Of a stretch of 64,000 bases of DNA, positions 1 to 12,001 are shown piece by piece. Below the pieces are notes generated by a model that saw nothing but the letters and a program-made list of their open reading frames with translations, had not been told where the DNA came from and made no database searches. The DNA is from Lenzites betulinus (lineage: Eukaryota; Basidiomycota; Agaricomycetes; Polyporales; Polyporaceae): positions 1-64,000 of the forward strand of contig JABYQU010000049.1 of assembly GCA_022264855.1 (NCBI GenBank), written 5' to 3'. The position numbers and the translations under genes are program-made. Each line of letters starts with the position of its first letter. Position 1 is the first letter of the stretch.

Positions 1-2
1 GA

Positions 3-634
3 ATATACTTCGACTTCGCCGCGGTCCCTACATACCAGAAGATCAAGATCGCTCTGCAGGACTCGCAAGGGCTTGGCGTCACGCATAATCAGCCACAAGA
101 CGTTGTCCATGTACGACCCACTCGGCGTGGTAAGTATGATATCGAGATTCCGGGACGCTTTGACACGGTTCTTGTTCGTGTACAAGATCACGAGGACGCC
201 CAAGCAATTAGAGGTATGTCGCTTCTGTGTGGGCAAGAGCCACCATACTAACACGCTATGCTGCAGGATTCCGAGTCGCGCAAGTTCGTATGGTGTTCAA
301 GATTCCCCCAGCAAAGCTCGAGGGGCTCTTTCCACGGCTCGACGCCGCCTCACGCCCCGCTGGACATCTTGCTTATGTGGAGTGGTTTACGCCGTCATCT
401 CCGGCCGCCCATCCCAACCACGGCTTGTATAAATTTACTCGCCTACTGAGTAGACAAGGTGCCCGACTGGCTAGCATCATTCCAGTAGACCACATAGAAC
501 GCTCATGTCATTTGTTCCCGGAGTTTGGGGTGATCACGCCGCGGGGGTGGTCAAGCAGCGATGTATTAGAGAACTGTCAGTCGTTCCTACTGAACACATT
601 TTCGGATCGATATATGTACATGCTTATGTCCTAA
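3..634 (+). mobile_element. Plavaka-type DNA transposon, 3' end of transposase (cut by window edge)
   Basis: Two exons read continuously: 3-213 and 267-634, joined across a GT-AG intron (214-266) that splits a Gly codon. The protein contains the segments GRFDTVLVRVQD, FRVAQVRMVFKIP, HLAYVEWFTP, HGLYKFTR and IERSCHLFPEFG. I recognise this series as the C-terminus of basidiomycete Plavaka (CACTA-related) transposases. The catalytic part lies left of the window, so activity cannot be judged. The family name is from memory of these motifs. A degenerate KDZ relative is the main alternative. Confidence 0.62.
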
Positions 635-1470
635 AGTACTCCATTAGAGTCGTTGCAATGCACATAGTACTAAGTATGAGCGAGTCGCCTGGCAGAGTCC
701 GACTCGGCCGCGCAGGCATAGGTGCCACACTGCGACTCAAATATGTCGCCCGGAAATGCTCTGCCAAAGAATTTTTTTGCATAAACCGACGCCCATCTAC
801 CTTGGCAGTCTTGTAAAACATGTCTTATGTCTTGCTAATTTATGCCTCACAAGATATGGCTTTGCGGAATGTGGGCTACCGTAAGGCGCCCATGCCGCCG
901 GACTTCCAAGCGCTCGGAGGAGCGGGCCCTGCCACGAAGCGCCCATGACAGTGAAAGCGCTGGTCACAAGTGTACAGTCACAGAATTGTCGAGGGCGACC
1001 CATTACCCCGTTCACCTTAATTCTCTTTCTAATGTACATAGTAAAGTTGTAAGCAGTCAACAAAAATGTGAAAAGTCGCAACATGAATCGGAGCAATCCA
1101 GGATAGACCTTGTGACAGTAGTCACAGGATGTCACTTCGGCGGCTTTGGGGTGACCGTGAGTGAACTAGTGTGCCGCGCTCGTTGTGATACTCTTCCCTC
1201 AGCTTGCTTGCTCCCTCCCTTGCATCTTGCACCAGCCTCCCGCGTACTTCAAAACTCATCTGCATATGATAGCGCTCCATATGGCTCAAATGTGCGCTCC
1301 CGCAGCTGCTCGAACACTCGGGGATGCACGTGCTACTGGTACAGTAGATCAAGGTTAGATCCATTAGCTGTGAGACACCCGGAGTTAGATCCATTAGCAA
1401 ACGGACATAGCTAAAATATACCTAAATCACGAAAGGGGTTTTCCCTGATGACTGGTCCTTGTACAACGCT
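635..1470. other. intergenic, no gene seen; presumed promoter of the MYND gene at its right end
   Basis: No reading frame here has protein-like composition or recognisable motifs. The last 120 bases hold a perfect 15-bp direct repeat, listed separately. The rest is mixed-composition spacer. Confidence 0.5.
1354..1398. repeat. perfect 15-bp direct repeat upstream of the MYND gene
   Basis: GTTAGATCCATTAGC occurs at 1354-1368 and again at 1384-1398, 30 bp apart (about three helical turns). The second copy is 73 bp before the proposed ATG at 1471. The spacing and position would suit a pair of transcription-factor sites, but no known factor is recognised. Confidence 0.5.
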
Positions 1471-4400
1471 ATGCAAAACCTGCCTTCCTCTCGGCTCGCA
1501 GCGGTCCGCGAAGCGTTCGAAAATATATTCAAACAACCTTTCAATACCCAGGTTGACCCAATGACCTCCGCTCGCGCAGCTGGCCCTTTGTTCGTCAGGT
1601 CTCCCTTGGTAGTAGCCGATCACGTCAAGAACTACTGGAAGACGGGCACTACATTGTCTGACGGGAAGCGACTGGCCCTCGCGAAATTCCTCAACCCCAC
1701 CTTCGCGTATTCGCTTCTCGGAGAGGGTTGTACGGTGCATTATTCCAGCGACCCGCTCTCATCATTCCACTTCGCCGCTTTGTTTGGAAACTCCCAGAGC
1801 AACGTACGCCCCGCAGACCTGGTCACGTATGCGCAGACCGAGTTCGCCGAGTGGTGCGTAGCGTTCCGGACCTCTCTTGCCACTTTCCCACACACCGTGA
1901 CGCCCTGCATACGTCTTTGCCTTTCGGAGGCCACTGCGCTTTGTCGGTCTCTCAAGGAGTTCCGGGAGGTGGGCACGCTCAATGCTGGCGTTCCTATCTC
2001 GCAGTACAAAACCCAGTTACTACGGCTCTCTGCAGAGGAGTACGTCCGCGATCAGGCCCCAGCCACATTCAACGTCATAGAAACTTCCAACCTCATCGAC
2101 CACATAGGCCTTCTCAATGTTCTTATCACGAGTGTCCCGCTCCTTTCTTCCGGTCTCTCCAGCGTGTTGTACACCGAGTCCTTGCACTTCCGCGGCGGGG
2201 ACGCCATGAAGGGGTTCGCGGACCTTTTGTATGCTGACATCGGGACGATCGCTCTCCTCCTGGACGTGTGTCCCACCGACTATCTCTCCGGCTTCACCTC
2301 TCGCTCCAACACCCACGAGCTAATCTCATGCGAGTTGACGAAGGGTGCGCCTGCACAGTTCCAGCAGGTCACAACTTGGAAACACGTTGCATCCTGCGAC
2401 AGTGAACTCGCTCTGCGAAATGGCCGTCTACGCTTGCCTCCTGTGCTCGACACTCGTCAGCTCGGCACGCTTCTCTTTGATATGTACCATGCCATCTTCG
2501 AGCAAGAGGACACCATGACGTTCTGGAAGAGAAACCAGGCGAACTTGCTCAAGGCCGTGGCGTCCTCCAATCTGGTCCACTACATGCGCGAAGGGTTCGC
2601 TATGCTGCTCAAGGTGGTGCGTCAACGTTTGCGAATCCCCAACGAACAATGGACCGAAGTGATGGATCGCTTTCTCGCCTTGGAAGAGAGCGACCGGACT
2701 ATGCCGATGAACACGGTGAATCGCAACGACCTCTACGCCCATCTTTATCGGCAAGGCGTCTATACGGTGGAATATTACAACCTGAACAGGGTCCCGAAGA
2801 TAGGGAGGTTTGTCGGCTGGGATAACGTCCCTCCCGTTGTACGCATCATCCTCTCAGTGCCGCGCGAGAAAATCAGGAGCTTCGAGACCAAGTCGCGGCT
2901 TGCCAAGGTCATTACGCCACCCCTTCACTGCGACATTCGCGGCGCTTGGTCGCACAACATCTTCCACGCCGTCCACATCGCCTTCGGCCGAGTCGTGCCT
3001 GTAGGGACCAAGAGCAATCCCCGTGCGTTGTTCGAGGAAGATGCTGAAGGATGGAAAGGCTCGTTGCCGCTCGTCGCCTCATTCTGTCTCCCTTCGATGC
3101 TCCTCACCAACATCGAACCACCTGACAATCTCGTGGTCTGCCTGTCTGTTAAATGCACGATGGCCACTGGGCAACTTGCGTCGTCCCTGGGGATGGAACT
3201 TTGCATCTTCAGCGCCAGCCTGATGGACGAAGAACATGTCCTCGTTGTCCCCGAGTCCGTTCTTCCCTCCCCCGAGTTCGAAGAGCCCTTGGGCCCACTC
3301 ATCCGACCAAACTCGACTCTCCGCGAACACATCGGCACCCAGCAGGCCGTTCACATTGAGCTCGATGAGCAGTGCGAACTTGTACAGTCTCTGGCTAGCA
3401 AGGTCGTTATTGAGAATCCCGACGTCAAGCGCGACTTTGGTTCCGCTGGCGCTATTCCACAGGTTACGCAGCTCTCGCCGTGTTGCATGCGTCTCAGTGT
3501 CGCCGGATACACACAAGACATGGTGTTCCCTTTCCCCGTGGTTGGAAGTCAGAGCAAGCTTAGGGCCGCGCGAAAGTCTTTGTATATCGAGGCAGGTCGT
3601 TTTCATGACTCGGAAGTTATATTTTGGGCGCCCCGCTGACCGATATTACTCTCATCAGGTGATAATTCCCGTCGCAGGCCCTTTCCTAAAACCCGATGGA
3701 ATGAAGCAGAATCCCTTCCCAATCGTCGGCGATGGAAAGATGTTTCACGCATGGAACATTCACAGGCTCTCACTCGACCGCCTTCCTGTCCTCGACCCCA
3801 ATGCGCTTCGCCTCAATGAGTGGTATAATCACCATGTCGCTTCCATGATGTCGCCACGCGAGCGTCAAATGCGCGATGAGCACCAGCAGGACGTGCTTAT
3901 GTTCGTCAAAGACACCATCCACTCCATCATGGTTCGTACCACGGGCACACAGGGCGGCCCCGCGAAGCGCGCCTTCGCGCTCCATGACGCCGAGACCGAC
4001 AACTGTGACACCTTCCTCTTCATCCCCGACGTCCGCTACGACCTCCCCTCGCACACGATGGTCTGTGACGGCTACGTGCTCTCGCTCACGGACGAACTTA
4101 TGCCTCTGATCAAGCGCTTCTTCACCAAGCTCGTCCTCGGGGGGGATATGGAGCACATCCGTGTCTCAGCAGGCGCGATGAAGGCGTGGAAGCAGCTCAT
4201 CCCCGCGTTTGCGGAGCGCTGCCGGACATGGGAACACACCGAGGACTGCGAGTACCTCCGACGGCAGCAGGCACCGCTCACGCTCGAGCCGGACGCGGAC
4301 CCGCTGTGCAGCTGTGGGCGCGGCCAGGACGCTGATGGGCTCCTCAAGGTCGAGCAGTGGCGCAAGTACGCGTCGTACGTGACGCGCATCGCGTTGTCCC

Positions 4401-4585
4401 CGCTCTTCCCCGCGACGTACGCTGAGAATGTCGGGCGTGCTCCGGAGGCTCGTAAATGCGCCATGTGTAGGGAATCCAGCGTGACGGGGCTGAAGGCGTG
4501 CACTGGTTGTACGAAGATACGATATTGTTCCCAGGGATGCCAGAAGAAGGACTGGCCTCGCCACAAGGCACAATGCAAAGCTTGA
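1471..4585 (+). CDS. MYND-type zinc-finger protein, large fungal-specific N-terminal region
   Basis: About 1010 residues, with exons 1471-3595 and 3678-4585. The intron 3596-3677 is GT-AG and splits a Gly codon. A GC-AG alternative (GAG|gcaggt joined to GTG at 3659) also keeps the frame and adds a few residues. The C-terminus carries a MYND finger: CAMC, then CTGC, YCSQGC, and HKAQC as the last ligands. MYND fingers bind Pro-rich partner peptides. The roughly 950-residue N-terminal part matches no domain I can name and has no transmembrane segment. The start at 1471 is the first in-frame ATG; the frame is open slightly further upstream, so a 5' exon is possible. The gene converges on the GH20 gene with 143 bp between stop codons. 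Confidence 0.85.
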
Positions 4586-4728
4586 TTGTCTATGTTCTGG
4601 CTATGCTCCGTTTTTACACAATTCCCATGAGACGTCCTTGCACATATGCCCCTACCCTCTTCTACGTAACACCGATCTTGATGTTTGCTACAACCGCTTG
4701 CACCGAATATTTATCAAGCTTCTCGCAG

Positions 4729-7122
4729 TCAAGAGTCGAGATCGCACTCTCCAGGTCGCAGGACACACCACTTCGGCTGAAGTGCGATCGCGTTGACCCC
4801 TCGGTCGACAAGACGGTAACGGAGCTCATTCAGGCGCTCCAGTGCACGCGTGGTGCTCGTAGCGTTGACCCCTTCAAGCCCATATTAGACCCACGTATTA
4901 TATTTCACAGATCGACCCACCAATACGGGAAGAGCCGTCCGGCAAGGTCGCTCCCGTCCAGAAGACTTCAGCACCGGCTGCGAGACGGGGCCAGACGATT
5001 GGATCAAGGTTTTCCGCAGAAGACTGCTCGCTCCAGAGAGGCATTTGACCTGCATCGTTCGCATGTTATAATATCTGCAGCTCTTTGCCGTGCATGATAC
5101 GCTTACCACCTAGGACAAGACTATGCTGTCCTGTCGTCAGATTCGCGTATGGATCGAACGAATACGCCTATACTTCTTGTGTGAGCTCGGTTTACTATAC
5201 AACGAATGGACACAAACCCGCTGCCATGTCTTGAACGGATCGCACCAGCTGTTGCTGTAGTCACGATCGCGTCAATTCCAAAGGGTGCCACAATAAAAAC
5301 AGCTAATGCCTTTACCCGAGGACGTCGTTACCAAGCCACTCGCCAGCTCCACAATCCTATTCGCAAGTTAACGAATGGTGATGTGTGCGCTCCAATCTAA
5401 GCCGTACTAACCAGGTAGAAATAATTGGAGGGCTGATGAATTAGGTGAAGGTTTCGTTCAGCCACAGATGCCGCGTCTTCTGAGGTTTGCCAAACTCTAC
5501 AGAATATCATTAGCCGCTATAAGCCGACTAAGGAATCATCTGGGTAGGGCTCACACTACCACGGTATTATTGACGACTGGGACGTTATGCGTCAAAACCA
5601 TGTCTGTAGCGTACGCGGTAATTAGCACATGTGTGCGATACACAGCCGAGATTATCATACCGCTCTTGATAAACGGTGTCTTGCCATGCTCAGTTATAAC
5701 GCCTTGAACGGTTTGCACGAATTCGTTCAGCGCGTCCGCGATGGTGATGTTGCGTCTCTCTAAGTCGGACATCGTTTGCTCGTCCTCCTCCCAGCACGGC
5801 AGATTCACTTCGTCTCCTCCAGAGCTCATCATCGTGCCGGGAAGCGTGTCAGCAACCGAAGAGAACATCGTACGAGCGAACTCGAGCGTGGCGGGAGATG
5901 CGATACGGAGTTGACCCGCTGGAGGCTCGTTGGCGTACTTTGACCAAGGTGATTTGGCGGGGCACGCGATATGCTCCGGATAGGCTGCAGAGATGGCGGT
6001 GGTGTGTCCGGGAGAGTCCATTTCCTGTGCGTCATGGTCAAGTATCTGTTCGACAGAACATCGGCTGACATACCATGACCACGTCGATACCGCGCTGCAA
6101 AAACAACACCTGAGTTGAATATTATTATCTTCAGGTTTGAGCATATCTTACTCACCTCGTTGGCGTACTGTATGATGTGTTGTATGTCGTCCCGGCTGTA
6201 GATTTCTTCTGCCGAATATGCGCCTTTGACGGAGAGTTCTGGAAATGAGCCCACTTCCAAGGGGAAACTTTGGCTGTCAATGATGTGCCAATAGAGCACG
6301 CTCAGCTGCAAAACAGAATGGTCAGCTATCTCAGAACACTGGCGATCGAAGAGGCAAGACCTGCCTTCACCCAAGACATTGCGTCAATCGTACGAAGAAC
6401 GTCAGAAACTGGATAGCTAGACGTTCACTTCAATGGACTGATCAAACGGAAGATGTTGCCTCTCAAAGCAGCACACTATCGAACTCACAAATTACGAGAG
6501 GTATCAAATGAGAATCCGCGGTACGGCTACAGCCACGTTATAAGCCCGCATAAAACGCACGTCGAAGTTAACTTACAAAGGCAGGTTTATCCGTGATTGA
6601 GAGTGGCCCATTGAGCATATACTTGGTACCATTTGCATCGTACCACAGCTGCTCAAACGTAGTGAGCCCACGGAGCAGCCCAAGGGACGTGTTCGCTACG
6701 AGGGCGGCTTGCGACTGGCTGTCAGGAATTCGAAGCTCGTAGGACTCGTCCTTCTCATCGAGCGTACGCGTTGTTTCTTGTGCGATATCCCTGACCAACG
6801 ACCCGGGACGCAAAGTGACGCTCAGGGAAGTCAAGACGTGCGCTCGTTCAACAGCCTTGGCATCGGCAGAGGAGCGTCCTAACACAAGCCGCTCAAACTC
6901 GTCAGAGTGGAGGCGAGACTGGGACCTAGATATAGCGGCGAGCAAATCCTCAGGTGCGGCGGAAGAAAGGTCAAGGCGGATGATGAAGCTGGGAGAGAGC
7001 TTCACGGCGGATGTACCAGTAGAGAGAGTTTTTGGGATTGGCCATAGACCTGCGACGTGCTGCACGGAGATTGACACTAGGAGAGTAGCGAGAGCCCTAG
7101 CGAGCAACATAGCAGGGGTCAT
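4729..7122 (-). CDS. GH20 beta-N-acetylhexosaminidase, secreted
   Basis: Hydrolyses terminal N-acetylglucosamine from chitin fragments and glycans, probably outside the cell or in the wall. Thirteen exons give 571 residues: 6577-7122, 6489-6526, 6365-6416, 6156-6305, 6074-6094, 5661-6024, 5555-5603, 5412-5496, 5316-5356, 5218-5254, 5107-5167, 4921-5049 and 4729-4871. The N-terminus has a hydrophobic signal peptide followed by the GH20b-type WPIPK start. Family motifs are PYRGF, WHIIDSQSFPL, MDTPGHT, the catalytic pair in GGDEVN, NSWCDPFKTW and GAEVFWTGA. Intron 3 appears to be GC-AG. Exon 5 is only 21 nt. Where homologues usually have a W-E-E-M motif, this protein reads I-K-S-D-M across an exon junction. 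A TGA at 5551 lies inside an intron and is not a truncation. Confidence 0.9.
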
Positions 7123-7820
7123 GATCGAACTAGATTGCAGAGGCAGGGGAGGGCCGCGGCTAGTCGAGAGGTATATAACCGCCTAGATAGACAGAAGACT
7201 CGTAGGATCTCCGACGGCAGAACATACAGAGGGCGGGATTGGCACATGAGCAGATAGAAGTTGCGAAGGACTCGTCGCAGTACGGATAAGACGATGGTAC
7301 ACGTCCACATACGTGATCATGAGGACGTCGCAACCGTGCACCTGCGCATGGCCGGTGGGCCGGGGTTCCCGCTCACTGTAAGACGGCATTAGACAGATGT
7401 GAACGGTTGTTCTGCGACCTACCGTGTCGACCTGGCTGCCTACAATTTTGAACTCGCTGCGTCGTACAATGATAATGGCGTGGCAAATAAATTTAACAAA
7501 GAACATACAAGTCAACGACAAGATAGATATGTACGCATCAACAAAGCTTCCGACCTGAGCAAAGCTCAGTCCACGGAGGGGAGTCGAACATGAAGTAGTA
7601 GCTGATGAGAGTAAATCTTTGCCCCATTTCCCCTAACCATCATCCACGGAAATCGGATGATGTAGTGAATAAGGGGCATGATAGTGACACAAGCGACTGA
7701 TGCGCATAGTTCATGCAGAGGAAGAACTCACACCTTACCACACGCAAAGGACGGTGACATATCCAACAGCAGCTCGTGTTGGTGAAGCGAAAGAGACCTA
7801 GAGATACATGCTACATAAAA
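7123..7820. other. intergenic between GH20 and RPL10, no gene seen
   Basis: Holds the GH20 promoter (its left end) and the RPL10 3' flank. The short reading frames have no recognisable motifs. Confidence 0.5.
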
Positions 7821-8638
7821 TCATGCGCGGAGCTGAGCCTTCAGGTTGGCATCGAGGGGGCCCTTGTTGCGGATGTACTGAACGTATGCACCGTCCCTGG
7901 AGTGGGTGTCAGCGAACGCCGAGCCCGATGATGTTACGATGAGACTTACTGGAGGACACGCTTGTCGTCCTTCAACTTGACATAGTCCTCACGGTTGACG
8001 TTGGTGAAACCCCACTTGCGGGAGATGATGATCTTCTGGCGACCGGGGAACTTGTAACGAGCGCGGCGGAGAGCCTCCTGCACGACGGCTGCGTTCTGGT
8101 CCTTGCACCGGACGGAGAGGATGATCTGGCCGATGTTGACACGGGCTACAGTGCCGTAGGGCTTGCCCCAGGCGCCACGCATACCAGTCTGCAGACTGCA
8201 GGTAGATATGGATGAGCGTGCGGTCAGAATACAAAAAGATTGGGTACGTACCGATCGGCGCCTGCGCAGGACAACATCTTGTTGATCCGGATGACGTGGA
8301 AGGGGTGGACACGGACCCTCAAGTGGAAGGAGTCCTTGCCGGAGGTCTTGGTGACGTACTTGTTGCAACAGATACGGGCGGCCTCCAGAGCCTCGCTGGA
8401 GAGCTGCTCATACTCGTCGGAGACAAGATGGACGCAGTAGGGGAATTCGTCGACAGAGGCACGCTTGCGGCCAAGATCGAAAATACGGATCTGCGAGCAG
8501 ACGTGGAGTAAGTAGCCCATCTTTTGGACGGGCGTTATGAGAACGGACCTTGGGGTCGGGGACACCGCGGTTGTAGCGAGACTTGGGGTAAGGCTTGTTC
8601 TTGCAGTAGCGGTAGCAGCGGGCGGGACGGCGACCCAT
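7821..8638 (-). CDS. RPL10: 60S ribosomal protein uL16 (RPL10)
   Basis: Component of the large ribosomal subunit, near the peptidyl-transferase and tRNA sites. Four exons give 216 residues, normal for the family: 8549-8638, 8252-8490, 7950-8195 and 7821-7896. It starts [20 protein letters not shown] and contains [13 protein letters not shown] and the loop region typical of uL16, ending in [10 protein letters not shown]. All junctions are GT-AG and preserve frame. The minus-strand GTGAGTATC at 8784 and the CCCAG at 8649-8653 suggest a 136-nt intron in the 5' leader just before the start codon. Confidence 0.96.
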
Positions 8639-11085
8639 GGCGGCTAGTCTGGGATTGCAAAGTCAGCACTGGGCGTCATCCGGGAGTCCCGAGAGCCATC
8701 CATCGTCTCCAGCAGCATTTCCAGGGCCAAAACGCGCAGAGACGACAGGCGGGGTGCGGAGGAGCAGCACGACGAGATACTCACGGTGGTGGGGGGACGG
8801 GGGAGGTGGGGAGAGCAAACGTCGGGCTCGTCCTTTTGAGCGACCTGTGCGCGATGACAAACCCCGTCGCTGAGTAACTCTCCCGGCGTTTGTGCCACGC
8901 GAGCGCCCCCAAAACGGCAATTTTACCGTCCGTGTTTGGCAATGCTGCTGATCCGGGGCGGCTCCGGCTCGTCGTGACAAACTCCGCTTCGCTCTGCGCT
9001 GAGTCTACCAGACTCGACCAGCATCCTCTTCCGCTGCGCGCGAACACGCTCCGTCCGGGATCCGAGCGCACTCACTGTGCGGCCAAGGCTCATGCAGGCG
9101 CATTTCCCGATCCCAGAATTTCACATATCTGTACATAGATATCCAGCGTGCAATACTCACAAGAGCATTTATGGCCTTCACGCTGCCTTCCCGCCCCCGA
9201 CCTGGATTGTGATCCCGATTTTCGTTGTTTTTACGAAGAGATCATATACGTGATTCTTACGCTCTACCAAGCTAAACCGATTCTGATACAAGGTCCGCCC
9301 CAGGAGCCATGCGACTCACGCTAGTCCGGAGCTGTTGCGTCGGACCCGTGCAAGGTCTTGGTAGCAGTCACTGCGCTCAACAAGACCGTCGGAAAGCACG
9401 CCATCCCTGTTTTCTTTGACATCATAAACCGGTAGCTTACCCCAGCAGCACTTGCAGACGGTCAGTTCCACCCACTCTGTGAATGATCCACGCTCACCGT
9501 CTCCCTAGCTCCAAGCTCACTCGTACATGTTATCAACTCATCAAGGACCTTGGCCTCGGCGGAACGCGCACGTCCCGCCTTATTGACATTTCCTAGACTT
9601 ACCTCGTGGACCCGCCTATGCTGCGGCACACCCGATCAGCCACGTCCGTCCTGTGGATCACGCGTTGGGGCCCCAGCGCAGAGCGCGTTCTGAGTACGCC
9701 TTGGCGGGATCACTCAAGGTGGTGGGCTCTGAATCTACAGGTCTATGGCGTACTGCTGGTGCTCAGCCATCCAGGAGAACATGCGACCCATGGGGCAGCC
9801 GTTCTAGCCATCCGGTTTAGCTACGCAGGATGAAGCGCTGGAATCTGTGCGCCGAATCGCGGGCGTCTGGCAATCGTAATCTTAACGTCGTCGCCGACGC
9901 ACAGACTCCCACAATTTCCCGGAGTTTCTTCCGAAAACATGGTCCGATAGACTTCGAGGAGCTGGTCTCAAGAAATTGATCATGTCGGCGAGCTGCGGGG
10001 GCAAGGTTTGTCAGCCATTAGGCTACTCTTGCTTGCACGCTGGATCGCTGACATACGCTACTAGCTGAGCCGTCTAAGCCACAAATCACACCCCGTGTAG
10101 CTTGTTATGGAGGGGACACTTGTCGCTTCCGTAGAGACTTCGTGCATGCGCGGTGATCTCATCTATCTGAGCGACGCCGACGGTCGAGGATTCGCATCGC
10201 TTACTCGAGCGACATGTTTTGAACATGGAAACCGTACAAGATGGCACGACAACGAACCATGTTCAGTATAGGCTTGTGAATATGCTGTACTTGGTCGCCT
10301 ACTCCTCTCACATCAACTTTCATCGAATACTGCCGTCGTGTCTCCCGCGGTACGCACTTCCGTGTGCCCTACTGCAGCCATGCTGACGTACCCCCCAGCC
10401 CCTGCCCGGTCATATCTTCTAACGCCGCTTGAGGGCGTGAGATAACAACGCCACTGGTGAAGCTCTGGCAGTCGCGGAGATGACTCTAAGTGATGTGGAA
10501 TGGTTGATATATACGGTACGTGTCCTTCCTCGCCCACAGTTGCGGCAGGAAGCCATTTACCCGTGCGTCTTCCTGAACTCTGCTCAAGTTTTTCTCGGCG
10601 TCTTCTCCAGCAAAAAGTCTGCCGTATCCTTCGTTCTGCCACTCGGACGCCCATAAAGTGTTGCTTCCTCGACAGCGCCTTCCTTCGGCGTATGTCAGGC
10701 TCGTTCTCGCTTGACGTACAGGCACTAAAACCACTTGTCAAGCACGCGCCTCGACATACGACTGCCCCCATGGCTCTCCACGTGTTTTCATTTTGCGCCC
10801 GCCTTGCGGACGCAGGGGCCGCACCTGCCGCTTTCCGCCCCACGTCTTTTTCCACGCCTGCAGCGTGCGTTTCATAAAACGCTTCCAATGTCCTCTCGCG
10901 TTACGCATCCGTACGCGACCGGCCCAGATGTGCGAGCGACGATCCATTAGCCCCCGGCTCGCATCGCCAGAAATACCGACGCGTCTGCGTGCGGCTGCTG
11001 CGCCCCCCGCTCTCGCCGTCTCCCCATCCTCGCCCACCACCCCTCGCCGCAGCCCTTGCCCGCCACTTGACCTGCTGCCCAATCT
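8639..11085. other. RPL10 upstream region, then a gene-poor stretch without an intact gene
   Basis: 8639-9150 is the RPL10 leader and promoter. From 9300 to 10260 the plus strand shows short protein-like segments broken by stops and shifts, for example GLGGTRTSRLIDIS near 9555 and KHGPIDFEEL near 9935. These look like a decayed gene, but I cannot name the family. From 10300 to 11085 the long frames on either strand are Arg- and Ser-rich shadows without support. Confidence 0.35.
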
Positions 11086-11533
11086 ATGTACTACGGCGGT
11101 CCCCAGCGTCCCCTCTCGACCTACTGGCCGTCGCGCGGGTCCCCGGTCTCCCCGATGTACAGCCCGGGGAGCTATTCCGGAAGCTACTACGATTGTGCGT
11201 TGATCCCGCTAGCTTACATCGGGCTGATCTGCGGTACGCAACCACACTGACGATACTGCATGTGTGCGTGTCTAGCCCCCGAGATGCGCATGGTGCCGAT
11301 ATACCCCCAGTACGCCGCACAGCCGATGGCCCAGCCGCCGATGCTCTATCGCCCGAATCCGGTGTATTACCACCGCTTGCGCCGGCCGGGCCAGTCGATG
11401 TGCTGTAGAGATCTGTGCTGCGAGACGTGCTGCGACGAGTGCTGCGGGTGCGTGCCTCCTCTCCTTGTGGGTTCTCCAGGTTCGGGGGAGCTGACTGGTT
11501 TGTAGGCCTCAGTCGTGTTGCGGCTGCTGTTGA
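11086..11533 (+). CDS. small tyrosine/proline-rich protein with a cysteine-cluster C-terminus
   Basis: Three exons give 115 residues: 11086-11233, 11276-11447 and 11506-11533. Both introns are GT-AG (42 and 58 nt), and the junction phases (1 and 2) match exactly. The N-terminal half is rich in Tyr, Pro, Gly and Ser, with one short hydrophobic stretch (ALIPLAYIGLIC). The C-terminal third has 13 cysteines, mostly as CC pairs: MCCRDLCCETCCDECCG and the exon-3 end PQSCCGCC. The layout (aromatic/Pro-rich body, Cys-rich tail) resembles CYSTM-like stress proteins, metallothionein-like tails or palmitoylated tails, but none of these is shown. No signal peptide is evident. Confidence 0.6.
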
Positions 11534-12001
11534 GGAACATGAGCGCACCGGGTCTCGCGACTGGATACACGGGAAGATTTCATTGGTTTCATGGAGGGAA
11601 AAATGTGTACTTGTACCACTATATATGTCACGACGCATCCACGAGGTCACTGATGTCTAGACCCTGCATATGCGCCCCCTCAGATTTGCCACTAGACGAC
11701 GCTGTTGTATCTTATCCGTCTCTATACCACGGGTTTTCTTGCTGGATTGCCATGGAGCCTCCTGCAGGATGCGGCAGATGCCGTCATACAAGTCACGCCA
11801 ACTCGGAAGTAATCGCAAAGCGTTGATAATAATTTCGTACGAAGATTGCAACAATACCGGTATCAAGGAACATGATGACACAAACATGCAACAATGCTAA
11901 GAAACACTCGAGAACATATGCACACTAACCAGAAACCGTGAGGGGCAGCCCCTTCTTCCTGCAAATACAGCACACATCACCGCCAAGTGACACGGGACCT
12001 C
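11534..12001. other. short intergenic region, nothing identified
   Basis: This is the 3' side of both the small Cys-rich gene and the Spt21-like gene, which converge here. No additional frame is supported. Confidence 0.5.

Noticed and set aside
5551..5560. Stop codon apparently truncating the GH20 protein
   Set aside because: Using donor GTGAGC at 5554 and acceptor TAG at 5497 the frame continues through six more exons to the normal C-terminus, so the stop lies in an intron.
10313..10888. 191-codon minus-strand open frame
   Set aside because: Arg-rich, no motif, and overlaps equally long frames on the other strand. Looks like a chance frame in GC-rich DNA.
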